DNA of 64,000 nt, from positions 806,001 through 870,000 of the forward strand of contig JADKAN010000001.1 of the NCBI GenBank assembly GCA_016719225.1, written 5' to 3'. Numbering within the stretch: position 1 is the first letter of the stretch; every line of letters starts with the position of its first letter. This document shows positions 54,063 to 60,987 of this stretch, in pieces. This DNA is from Flavobacteriales bacterium (GTDB lineage Bacteria; Bacteroidota; Bacteroidia; Flavobacteriales_F; PHOS-HE28). The translations under genes and the position numbers were made by a program. The notes beneath the pieces were generated by a model, which ran no database searches, was not told the DNA's origin, and saw nothing but the letters and a program-made list of their open reading frames with translations.

Positions 54063-55310
54063 ATGAAACGAACGATACGCATTCTCTCTCTTCTACTCAT
54101 CGGATCAATGGCCAGCGGCCAAGCCAACGCACAAGAACTTCGCACTAACCACGGAAATTCTTCGGAGGTCAAAGGCGCGGTCCAAGTGTACACGCCCTTG
54201 TCCGACGAGCAACGAGGTGGTGGAGCACCTACGAACGACCTGTGCAGCGGTGCCGTTGACAATGCATTGGCCGTAGGCGGAACACTTTCGCTCTCCGGCG
54301 ACAACACCGGCGCAACTGATGAGAGCGGTGTCGGCTTCCAGATCGTGTATGAGCAGTTCACCATCACCACCTGTGCGGACATCACGTTGAATTACTGTGT
54401 GGCCGGTTCGGAGTTCACGAACTTCCTCATCAACCTTACCACATCCTGCCCCGATATCCTCGTCGGACTGTTGACAGCGACCTCCTATGACAACTGCACC
54501 GCTACTTTCCTCGGACTTCCAGCCGGCACTTACCTCATTCCGGTATTGGCCGATGGGATCGACACACCGGCTGGTGCCTACACCATGGAGGTGACGGCAT
54601 CCGCTTGCGACACGTATTGCGCAGCGAGTGCGGTCAGTGCCAATTTTGAAGTGATCAACAACGTGCAGTTCGGAGGCATCGACAACCCTACTGCGACCAC
54701 GAACGGTTACGAGAACTACACGGACATCGTGGGTGAAGTTGCCACTGGCAACAGCTACCCCATCACCGTGGAGAATACGGACGGATATGATACCGACCTG
54801 GTCATGGTGTGGATCGATCTGGATCATAGCGGAAGTTTCGAAACGTCCGAGATGGTCTATACGTCAGAAGCCGGTGTAGGCCCCTACACGGGACAGATAG
54901 CGATCCCGGCTGATGCCCTTTTGGGCCAGACGCGCATGCGCTTGCGTCTCCAGGATTCAACGTTCAACAACAACCTCACACCCTGCGGTACACACCAATA
55001 CGGCCAAGTCCAGGACTACACCTTGAACATCACCACGGGTGTGGGTATGCAGGAGATCGGCGCGGAGCAGTTCGGACTTTACCCGAACCCGAACGACGGT
55101 AACTTCAGCGTGGTGCTTCCAAAAGCAACCGGGAAAATGAGCGTTGAGGTTGTGGACGTTACCGGTCGCGTGGTATTTGCAACAACACAGCAAGCAACCG
55201 GCAACGAGCCGCTGCTATTGGAATTGGCCGGTAAGCTGGCCAAGGGCGGCTATCTACTGCGCATCACCACTGCGGATGCACAATTCGCGGATCGGATGAT
55301 CGTGCGATAG
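54063..55310 (+). CDS. GEVED-domain secreted protein with T9SS sorting domain
   Basis: A 415-residue protein with a signal peptide (MKRTIRILSLLLIGSMASGQ). Residues about 55-180 form a pre-peptidase-like beta-sandwich (APTNDLCSGAVDNALAVGGT). Residues about 200-325 carry a GEVED module (DLVMVWIDLDHSGSFETSEM, MRLRLQDSTFNNNLTPCG, QYGQVQDYTLNI). The C-terminus is a T9SS domain (FGLYPNPNDGNFSVVLP, VEVVDVTGRVVF, LAKGGYLLRITT). Paired Cys suggest disulfides. The function is likely adhesion or matrix; no enzyme motif is visible. Confidence 0.9.
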   Translation: MKRTIRILSLLLIGSMASGQANAQELRTNHGNSSEVKGAVQVYTPLSDEQRGGGAPTNDLCSGAVDNALAVGGTLSLSGDNTGATDESGVGFQIVYEQFTITTCADITLNYCVAGSEFTNFLINLTTSCPDILVGLLTATSYDNCTATFLGLPAGTYLIPVLADGIDTPAGAYTMEVTASACDTYCAASAVSANFEVINNVQFGGIDNPTATTNGYENYTDIVGEVATGNSYPITVENTDGYDTDLVMVWIDLDHSGSFETSEMVYTSEAGVGPYTGQIAIPADALLGQTRMRLRLQDSTFNNNLTPCGTHQYGQVQDYTLNITTGVGMQEIGAEQFGLYPNPNDGNFSVVLPKATGKMSVEVVDVTGRVVFATTQQATGNEPLLLELAGKLAKGGYLLRITTADAQFADRMIVR

Positions 55311-55330
55311 TCAAGTTCACCTTTATGTGG

Positions 55331-55358
55331 GAAGGCCATCCGGGAACGGATGGCCTTC
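55331..55358 (+). terminator. Rho-independent terminator
   Basis: A perfect 12-bp hairpin GAAGGCCATCCG / CGGATGGCCTTC with a 4-base loop, then CTTGCTTTTT, 20 bases after the GEVED gene. The remaining 220 bases to the M1 peptidase stop hold no visible gene. Confidence 0.88.
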
Positions 55359-55579
55359 TTGCTTTTTGGGACACGTGCGTTCCATTGACATGGACGTCCA
55401 TCTTAGAGCTGAAGATCCTAAAGAGGCCCTAAATCACTGGCCTCACGGTTTGAACTTGATAAAGGTGGTCCCGGTTTGATCACGTCAAGCTATTGGCAAT
55501 CATGTGTCAATAGCGAAAAAGACCCTTACTCCCACGCCGGATCACTGATGGACGCCTATTGTGGACCAGAAGACATTCC

Positions 55580-57475
55580 CTACTGCGCGCTACCCTCCTT
55601 CCAATGCAGCAATTCATCCAGCGAACGCTGGCTGACGCTGTGATAGTTGGGTCGTGCATGGGCGTAGATCTTCATCGCCACGGCCTTTCCCTTTTCCGTG
55701 GCAAGCAGCTCTTGGTACAACGGCATCAGGAATTTACGGCGGCCAACGTTCGTGAGGAATTCATCCAGTTTCCCGTAGGCTTTCCCGTAGTCGTTCTTCA
55801 CGCACTGCTCCAGCCAAGCGGCCAGGATCTCCGAGTTGCCGGAAGCCGTGAAATGGAAGGTGGCATCCAGATCGTCCATGCGCTTGGCATCCTGCTTTGC
55901 GGGCAGGTGCCGCAAGAAATGCATCCACTGGAAGGTGCCCCAACCCTTGGTATCGAGATCCTTCGCCGCGCTGCCGTCCTTAAAACGCAGCACCTGTGTG
56001 TCCACCTGCTGGAAGTTCTTCGATACCGGGATGATCATGTCCGCGGGAATACCGGGCTTATTGATCCAAGCGTCAAGATCGATCTGCACATGCTCCGGTA
56101 CGAGTAATTCTTTCTGGATATACGTGGTGAACGTGTCCGTGTTGATGCTCTGGAACGCAAAGTGGTCGAAGTAGCCGCGCAGGAAGGCATCGAATTTTGG
56201 CCGTCCCACCTTGGTTTCGATCAGGCGGAGCATGGCATATCCTTTCTCGTAGGGCACGTCCGTCATCCCGTCGTCCGGGTTGCGGCCGGTGAGATCCAAG
56301 TGCAGCGCACTGTCCTCTGGATGCGCACCGCTGTCGATCTCCGCGATGTTGGCCAGCAGGTCCTGGTAGCCCAATACACTGGTCATGTCGTTGTAGTCCT
56401 TGCCGTAGAGCGCCTCAGTGATGCGGTGCTCGAAGTACACGGTAAAGCCTTCATTCAGCCAGAAGTCGTTCCAAGTGGCGTTGGTCACCAGGTTGCCGCT
56501 CCAGCTGTGTGCCAGTTCGTGCGCGATCAAGGAGGTCAATGAACGGTCGCCCGCAAGGATCGTGGGCGTAGCGAAAGTGAGCATTGGGTTTTCCATGCCA
56601 CCGAAGGGAAAGCTCGGCGGCAGGACGATCACGTCATAACGACCCCAGCGGTATGGGCCATAGAGCTTTTCGGCGGCCTCGACCATTTTTTCCATATCGG
56701 CCAATTCCCACGCTGCGGTATCCACCACGCTGCGTTCCGCATACACACCGGTGCGGGCGCCAGTGGGCTTGAAACCAAGGTCGCCCACGGCCAAGGCGAT
56801 GAGATAGGAAGGGATGGGCTTGTCCATGTTGAACCGGTAGGAACCATCAGTGCTCCGCTCCTGTGGATTGGTCGCGCTCATCACCGCCATCAGGTCGGCA
56901 GGAACGGTTACATGCGCATTGTAGGTAATGCGGATGCCAGGGCTGTCCTGGATGGGGATCCACGTGCGGGTCAACGTGGCCTCTCCTTGTGTGAACAGGA
57001 AAGGCTTTTCCTTGCCCGCCGTTTGTGCGGGGTTGAGCCATTGGAGGGCTTTGGCGTTCGCTCCGGTGCTGTACGCAATGATCACTTTGTTCATGCCTTG
57101 GGGCAATGCTACAGCCAGCGAGCGACCCATGAAGGTACTGTCGCCCATGGTGAATTTGGCCGTGCTGCCATCGCCGAGCGTAACGCTTTCAATGTTCAGC
57201 CCGTCGGTATCGAACACCACGCTGTCGCCACTTTGGCGTTCCAGGTCATAGGTAGCAGTGCCTTGGATACGCTTCTTTTCCATGTCCACATGGATGTCGA
57301 GATCCAAGTGCGTGGCAACAGCCTCTGCAGGCCGGGCGAAACTGTGTTTGTCCATGACGTAATGTGTTGGTACCGGAGCTTTATCCTCCGCCTGAAGGCC
57401 GGCATCGGGCGCGGTACAACCGCCTAGCATGGCAACGGTGAGGAAGGACGCAGCAGCGAGTTGAAGGAGGGCCAT
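55580..57475 (-). CDS. M1-family aminopeptidase lipoprotein (LTA4H-like)
   Basis: 631 residues from the ATG at 57475, which opens a lipobox (LTVAMLGGC). Residues about 40-235 are the saddle-like beta domain. The exopeptidase motif is FGGMENP, the zinc site HELAHSWSG with a distal Glu in NEGFTVYFE and a catalytic Tyr near YEKGYAML. The C-terminal 200 residues form an ARM-like helical domain, as in leukotriene A4 hydrolase/cold-active aminopeptidases. Being a lipoprotein, it trims peptides outside the cytoplasm. TACCTTTG lies 17 bases upstream of the start. Confidence 0.93.
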   Translation of the reverse strand: MALLQLAAASFLTVAMLGGCTAPDAGLQAEDKAPVPTHYVMDKHSFARPAEAVATHLDLDIHVDMEKKRIQGTATYDLERQSGDSVVFDTDGLNIESVTLGDGSTAKFTMGDSTFMGRSLAVALPQGMNKVIIAYSTGANAKALQWLNPAQTAGKEKPFLFTQGEATLTRTWIPIQDSPGIRITYNAHVTVPADLMAVMSATNPQERSTDGSYRFNMDKPIPSYLIALAVGDLGFKPTGARTGVYAERSVVDTAAWELADMEKMVEAAEKLYGPYRWGRYDVIVLPPSFPFGGMENPMLTFATPTILAGDRSLTSLIAHELAHSWSGNLVTNATWNDFWLNEGFTVYFEHRITEALYGKDYNDMTSVLGYQDLLANIAEIDSGAHPEDSALHLDLTGRNPDDGMTDVPYEKGYAMLRLIETKVGRPKFDAFLRGYFDHFAFQSINTDTFTTYIQKELLVPEHVQIDLDAWINKPGIPADMIIPVSKNFQQVDTQVLRFKDGSAAKDLDTKGWGTFQWMHFLRHLPAKQDAKRMDDLDATFHFTASGNSEILAAWLEQCVKNDYGKAYGKLDEFLTNVGRRKFLMPLYQELLATEKGKAVAMKIYAHARPNYHSVSQRSLDELLHWKEGSAQ

Positions 57476-57492
57476 ACGTGTTATTGGGGGGC

Positions 57493-57500
57493 CAAAGGTA
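57493..57500 (-). promoter_or_regulatory. TACCTTTG -7 promoter element
   Basis: A perfect TAnnTTTG match on the minus strand upstream of the M1 aminopeptidase start. Confidence 0.5.
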
Positions 57501-57631
57501 AAAGCGCGGATTTCCAAGGAGCGAAATGAATGATGAGCGGTAAGGTCAAAGCGTAGGTTTGAACACGCGTTACTGTGAGTTGCACGTTTCCTGTTCACTG
57601 GTTCGGACGTACATGTTACATTCGCGCCCTC

Positions 57632-57683
57632 TTCGGGTATAGCGCAGCCCGGTAGCACATCACGCCCTTGGGCGGGGGGCGCT
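57632..57683 (+). other. tRNA-like remnant upstream of tRNA-Pro
   Basis: CGGGTATAGCGCAGCCCGGTAG followed by a CGCCC-TT-GGGCG hairpin resembles the acceptor, D-arm and modified middle arm of the units downstream, but the T-arm and 3' acceptor are missing. It is a decayed copy outside the array, on the 5' side of the functional tRNA. Confidence 0.5.
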
Positions 57684-57706
57684 GCAAATTGTGGGAAAAG
57701 TCATTT

Positions 57707-57780
57707 CGGGGTGTAGCGCAGCCCGGTAGCGCACTTGCATGGGGTGCAAGGGGTCGCTGGTTCGAGTCCAGTCACCCCGA
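57707..57780 (+). tRNA. tRNA-Pro (anticodon GGG)
   Basis: A 74-base cloverleaf: acceptor CGGGGTG / CACCCCG with discriminator A, D-arm with AGCCCGGTAGCGC, anticodon stem CTTGC / GCAAG with loop ATGGGGT (anticodon GGG, U33 present) and T-arm CTGG-TTCGAGT-CCAG. CCA is not encoded. It is the first and only complete tRNA at the head of the GIY-YIG array. Confidence 0.95.
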
Positions 57781-57822
57781 CTGGTAAGGGGCCGTTCCGC
57801 AAGGGACGGCCCCAACTTGTTC

Positions 57823-58074
57823 ATGGCCACTTTCTATATCCTTTTCTCCTCTGCGTTAGACCGGTATTACATCGGCCATACCACGGGTCCGATGCACGAG
57901 CGTTTACGCAAGCATCTCAGTGCCCATCGCGGGTGGACTGCCAGGTCAAAAGACTGGCGTGTTGCCTATAGTGAAGAACATCCGGACAGATCGTCGGCAT
58001 GCCGGCGTGAATTGGAAGTGAAGGCATGGAAAAAGCGCGAGCGATCGAAGCCTGACGCTAGCACAGCCCGGTAG
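57823..58074 (+). CDS. GIY-YIG nuclease-like protein, copy 1
   Basis: 83 residues, a single-domain GIY-YIG protein of the UPF0213/YhbQ kind: ATFYILFSSALDRYYIGHTT supplies the GIY (YIL) and YIG strands, ERLRKHLSAH the Arg/His helix and CRRELEVKAWKK the catalytic Glu helix. Three compensating deletions near the end change the last residues to SKPDASTAR, but the frame is restored before the stop. The TAG stop lies inside the next tRNA-derived box (CCCGGTAG). A stand-alone GIY-YIG domain probably nicks or cleaves DNA; substrate unknown. Confidence 0.85.
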   Translation: MATFYILFSSALDRYYIGHTTGPMHERLRKHLSAHRGWTARSKDWRVAYSEEHPDRSSACRRELEVKAWKKRERSKPDASTAR

Positions 58075-58127
58075 TGCATCCCGCCCATTGGGCGGGAGGG
58101 TCGCTGGTTCGAGTCCGGTCACCCCGA
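58060..58127 (+). repeat. tRNA-Pro-derived box 1
   Basis: Copies the tRNA-Pro D-arm, T-arm and 3' acceptor strand (GTCACCCCGA), but the 5' acceptor strand is replaced by nuclease coding sequence and the anticodon arm by the palindrome TCCCGCCCATTGGGCGGGA. Confidence 0.85.
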
Positions 58128-58168
58128 CTGGTAAGGGGCCGTTCCGCAGGGACGGCCCCAACTTGTTC

Positions 58169-58398
58169 ATGGCCACTTACCTTTCTCCTCTGCGTTGGAC
58201 CGGTATTACATCGGCCATACCAGGGTCCGATGCGAGCGTTTACGCAAGCATCTCAGGCCCTCGCGGGTGGACTGCCAGGTCAAAGACTGGCGTGTTGCCT
58301 ATAGTGAAGAACATCCGACGATCGTCGGCATGCGGCGTGAATTGAAGTGAAGGCATGGAAAAAGCAGGGTGAAGCCTGATCGCTAGCGCAGCCGGTAG
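58169..58398 (+). pseudogene. GIY-YIG gene, copy 2, broken by deletions
   Basis: Aligns along its whole length with copies 4-6 but has about ten small deletions (7 bases in the TTTCTATATCC region, single bases in homopolymers and elsewhere) and a rearranged AAAAAGC-AGGGTGAAGCC end. No frame encodes the domain. All changes relative to the intact copies are losses. Confidence 0.8.
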
Positions 58399-58450
58399 TG
58401 CATCCCGCCCATTGGGCGGGAGGGTCCTGGTTCGAGTCCAGTCACCCCGA
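58385..58450 (+). repeat. tRNA-Pro-derived box 2
   Basis: As box 1, with one C missing in the D-loop (AGCCGGTAG) and GTCCTGG in place of GTCGCTGG before the T-loop. Confidence 0.8.
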
Positions 58451-58492
58451 CTGGTAAGGGGCCGTTCCGCAAGGGACGGCCCCAACTTGTTC

Positions 58493-58740
58493 ATGGCCAC
58501 TTTCTATATCCTTTTCTCCTCTGCGTTGGACCGGTATTACATCGGCCATACCACGGGTCCGATGCACGAGCGTTTACGCAAGCATCTCAGTGCCCATCGC
58601 GGGTGGACTGCCAGGTCAAAAGACTGGCGTGTTGCCTATAGTGAAGAACATCCGGACAGATCGTCGGCATGCCGCGTGAATTGGAAGTGAAGGCATGGAA
58701 AAAGCGCGAGCGGATCGAAGCCTTACGCCAGCGCAGCCCG
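58493..58740 (+). pseudogene. GIY-YIG gene, copy 3, frameshifted near the 3' end
   Basis: Identical to intact copies for about 60 codons; a G lost in CATGCCGCGTG shifts the frame just before the catalytic Glu helix, ending after SSACRVNWK at 58690. The TAG in the following box is also lost (CCCGGTGCATCC). A truncated, probably inactive product. Confidence 0.8.
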
Positions 58741-58793
58741 GTGCATCCCGCCCATTGGGCGGAGGGTCGCTGGTTCGAGTCCAGTCACCCCGA
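58730..58793 (+). repeat. tRNA-Pro-derived box 3
   Basis: As the other boxes but 3 bases shorter in the D-loop and 1 in the middle palindrome. Confidence 0.8.
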
Positions 58794-58834
58794 CTGGTAG
58801 GGGCCGTTCCGCAAGGGACGGCCCCAACTGGTTC

Positions 58835-59089
58835 ATGGCCACTTTCTATATCCTTTTCTCCTCTGCGTTGGACCGGTATTACATCGGCCATACCACGGGT
58901 CCGATGCACGAGCGTTTACGCAAGCATCTCAGTGCCCATCGCGGGTGGACTGCCAGGTCAAAAGACTGGCGTGTTGCCTATCGTGAAGAACATCCGGACA
59001 GATCGTCGGCATGCCGGCGTGAATTGGAGGTGAAGGCATGGAAAAAGCGCGAGCGGATCGAAGCCTTGATCGCCAGCGCAGCCCGGTAG
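58835..59089 (+). CDS. GIY-YIG nuclease-like protein, copy 4
   Basis: 84 residues, intact. Same domain landmarks as copy 1 (FYILF, YYIGHTT, ERLRKH, CRRELEVKAWK) and the consensus C-terminus RERIEALIASAAR. It differs from copy 5 by one Ser-to-Arg change (AYREEH) and a synonymous GAG/GAA. The last codons (GCC AGC GCA GCC CGG TAG) are shared with the D-arm of the next tRNA-derived box. Confidence 0.88.
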   Translation: MATFYILFSSALDRYYIGHTTGPMHERLRKHLSAHRGWTARSKDWRVAYREEHPDRSSACRRELEVKAWKKRERIEALIASAAR

Positions 59090-59142
59090 TGCATCCCGCC
59101 CATTGGGCGGGAGGGTCGCTGGTTCGAGTCCAGTCACCCCGA
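59075..59142 (+). repeat. tRNA-Pro-derived box 4
   Basis: Consensus form: AGCGCAGCCCGGTAGTGCA, palindrome TCCCGCCCATTGGGCGGGA, GGGTCG, T-arm CTGGTTCGAGTCCAG, TCACCCCGA. Confidence 0.85.
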
Positions 59143-59184
59143 CTGGTAAGGGGCCGTTCCGCAAGGGACGGCCCCAACTTGTTC

Positions 59185-59439
59185 ATGGCCACTTTCTATA
59201 TCCTTTTCTCCTCTGCGTTGGACCGGTATTACATCGGCCATACCACGGGTCCGATGCACGAGCGTTTACGCAAGCATCTCAGTGCCCATCGCGGGTGGAC
59301 TGCCAGGTCAAAAGACTGGCGTGTTGCCTATAGTGAAGAACATCCGGACAGATCGTCGGCATGCCGGCGTGAATTGGAAGTGAAGGCATGGAAAAAGCGC
59401 GAGCGGATCGAAGCCTTGATCGCTAGCGCAGCCCGGTAG
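59185..59439 (+). CDS. GIY-YIG nuclease-like protein, copy 5
   Basis: 84 residues, intact, matching the array consensus (AYSEEHPDRSSACRRELEVK). The reading frame is also open upstream through the tRNA box and hairpin, which is why longer products could be predicted, but the ATG 17 bases after the hairpin is shared by all copies. Confidence 0.88.
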   Translation: MATFYILFSSALDRYYIGHTTGPMHERLRKHLSAHRGWTARSKDWRVAYSEEHPDRSSACRRELEVKAWKKRERIEALIASAAR

Positions 59440-59492
59440 TGCATCCCGCCCATTGGGCGGGAGGGTCGCTGGTTCGAGTCCGGTCACCCCGA
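59425..59492 (+). repeat. tRNA-Pro-derived box 5
   Basis: Consensus box with GAGTCCGGTCACC in the T-arm, the same variant as in box 1 (CCAG to CCGG, which weakens the T-stem). Confidence 0.85.
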
Positions 59493-59534
59493 CTGGTAAG
59501 GGGCCGTTCCGCAAGGGACGGCCCCAACTTGTTC

Positions 59535-59789
59535 ATGGCCACTTTCTATATCCTTTTCTCCTCTGCGTTGGACCGGTATTACATCGGCCATACCACGGGT
59601 CCGATGCACGAGCGTTTACGCAAGCATCTCAGTGCCCATCGCGGGTGGACTGCCAGGTCAAAAGACTGGCGTGTTGCCTATCGTGAAGAACATCCGGACA
59701 GATCGTCGGCATGCCGGCGTGAATTGGAAGTGAAGGCATGGAAAAAGCGCGAGCGGATCGAAGCCTTGATCGGTAGCACAGCCCGGTAG
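59535..59789 (+). CDS. GIY-YIG nuclease-like protein, copy 6
   Basis: 84 residues, intact; carries the Arg variant (AYREEH) of copy 4 and a slightly different end, RERIEALIGSTAR, from the GGTAGCACA start of the following box. Otherwise identical to copies 4 and 5. Confidence 0.88.
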   Translation: MATFYILFSSALDRYYIGHTTGPMHERLRKHLSAHRGWTARSKDWRVAYREEHPDRSSACRRELEVKAWKKRERIEALIGSTAR

Positions 59790-59843
59790 TGCATCCCGCG
59801 CAATTGGGCGGGAGGGTCGCTGGTTCGAGTCCAGTCACCCCGA
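59775..59843 (+). repeat. tRNA-Pro-derived box 6
   Basis: Begins AGCACAG as in box 1; the middle arm is CCCGCGCAATTGGGCGGG, one base longer than the others. Confidence 0.82.
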
Positions 59844-59885
59844 CTGGTAAGGGGCCGTTCCGTAAGGGACGGCCCCAACTGGTTC

Positions 59886-60012
59886 ATGGCGATCTTCTAT
59901 ATTCTATTCTGCGCCGTACTGGACGGGTATTACATCGGGCATACAACCGGTCCGAACTAAGGGAGGTTACGCCAACACCTCAGTGCCAGCGTCGGTGGGC
60001 TGCCTAACGAAA
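59886..60012 (+). pseudogene. GIY-YIG gene, copy 7, diverged and truncated
   Basis: Starts MAIFYILFCAVLDGYYIGHT and stops at TAA 59958-59960 after 24 codons. Similarity to the other copies continues past the stop (GGTTACGCCAACACCTCAGTGCCAGCG) to about 60012, then ends. It differs from copies 1-6 at many positions, so it is older than the near-identical copies and may be the founder unit. Confidence 0.8.
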
Positions 60013-60087
60013 AGTAGGGCGGCAGTTTCTGCTGCGGGCCTTTCTATTGATGCATTCCGGCAACGATATTCGCTGGTGGAGCTTTCC

Positions 60088-60120
60088 AAAAAAAGGAGGA
60101 CGGCCTTTCGGCCGCCCTCC
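60088..60120 (-). terminator. Rho-independent terminator after the fasciclin gene
   Basis: On the minus strand, GGAGGGCGGCC-GAAA-GGCCGTCCTCC is followed by seven T residues, 41 bases after the fasciclin stop. Confidence 0.88.
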
Positions 60121-60160
60121 CACATGGGCCCGGCCGAAGCCGGACACGGGGACCACCTGA

Positions 60161-60745
60161 TCACATTTTTGGCAGCAATACGCTGTCCACCACATGGATC
60201 ACCCCGTTCGACTGGTACACGTCCGCAGTGGTAACAGTGGCGTGTCCTCCATTCTCGTCATACACTTCCAACGCTTTCCCGTTCATTTTGAAGGAGAGCA
60301 TATCGCCCTCCACGGTCTTCATGGTCGCCTTGCCTCCGCCTGCCTTGATCGCAGCGGCCACGGCCTTGGAATCAAATTTGCCGGCCAACACATGGTACGT
60401 TAGCACCTTAGCGAGTTGCGCCTTATTCTCGGACTTCAACAGGTTGTCCACCGTACCGGCTGGCAATGCTGCAAAAGCTTTATTCGTTGGGGCGAATACT
60501 GTGAAAGGGCCTTTGCCTTCCAACGTTTCCACCAAGCCTGCGGCCTTTACGGCTGCGACCAATGTGGTGTGGTCCTTGGAGTTCACCGCGTTCTCAATGA
60601 TGTTCTTGCTGGGGTACATTTCTGCACCGCCCACCATCACCGTCTTTTCCTTCTTGTCCATCGTGCCCATGTGGTCCTGTGCCGTTGCGTGCAGACCAAG
60701 GCCGGTGGCCAAGAGCAGGGTTGCTAATTTCATTGTCGTATTCAT
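60161..60745 (-). CDS. Fasciclin (FAS1) domain secreted protein
   Basis: 194 residues from MNTTMKLATLLLATGLGLHA (signal peptide). One FAS1 domain with H1 box GPFTVFAPTNKAFAALPAG and H2-like HVVDSVLLPKM; YHVLAGKFDS lies between. FAS1 proteins act in adhesion or as extracellular stress proteins. It is downstream of the anti-sigma and sigma genes on the same strand; the longer frame to 60919 is in the intergenic region. Confidence 0.9.
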   Translation of the reverse strand: MNTTMKLATLLLATGLGLHATAQDHMGTMDKKEKTVMVGGAEMYPSKNIIENAVNSKDHTTLVAAVKAAGLVETLEGKGPFTVFAPTNKAFAALPAGTVDNLLKSENKAQLAKVLTYHVLAGKFDSKAVAAAIKAGGGKATMKTVEGDMLSFKMNGKALEVYDENGGHATVTTADVYQSNGVIHVVDSVLLPKM

Positions 60746-60987
60746 CGTTCTTGTGGTTTGTGGTTTTTGTTCCGTTACAAAACCACTTACGGCGGAAGGT
60801 GTTTGAATGGATCGCATCAACGAAAAACATTGTTGCTCGCCATCGGTTCTCGCAACGCACAGAAGTTGGACCTGAAAGCCATAACTCGGATCGAAAGAAG
60901 ACAAAGCGTTACACGACAATGTGTGACTTCCTTAGAGCCGGCTCAACCCTATGGGAGCCAGTTCAGGACACGCGAACGCTTCACGGT

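Larger units (their letters stand above)
57781..60012 (+). repeat. Tandem array of tRNA-Pro fragment + hairpin + GIY-YIG gene units
   Basis: Seven units follow tRNA-Pro. Ends of successive tRNA-derived boxes lie at 57780, 58127, 58450, 58793, 59142, 59492 and 59843: the period is 347-351 bp for whole units and 323-343 for units with small deletions. Each unit contains, in order, CTGGTAAG, a hairpin GGGGCCGTTCC-GCAA-GGGACGGCCCC, a start codon about 17 bases later, a GIY-YIG ORF and the next tRNA-derived box. Units 1 and 3-6 are nearly identical; unit 7 is old and truncated. The structure suggests repeated insertion at, or duplication from, the tRNA 3' region. Confidence 0.93.

Noticed and set aside
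57739..59789. Longer N-terminal forms of the GIY-YIG proteins (…GSLVRVQSPRL… or …GSSPVTPT…)
   Set aside because: These are readings through the tRNA T-arm and hairpin; the shared ATG after the hairpin is the better start.
57781..60012. Series of tRNA genes
   Set aside because: Only 57707-57780 has both acceptor strands and a proper anticodon loop; the later boxes lack the 5' acceptor strand and U33.
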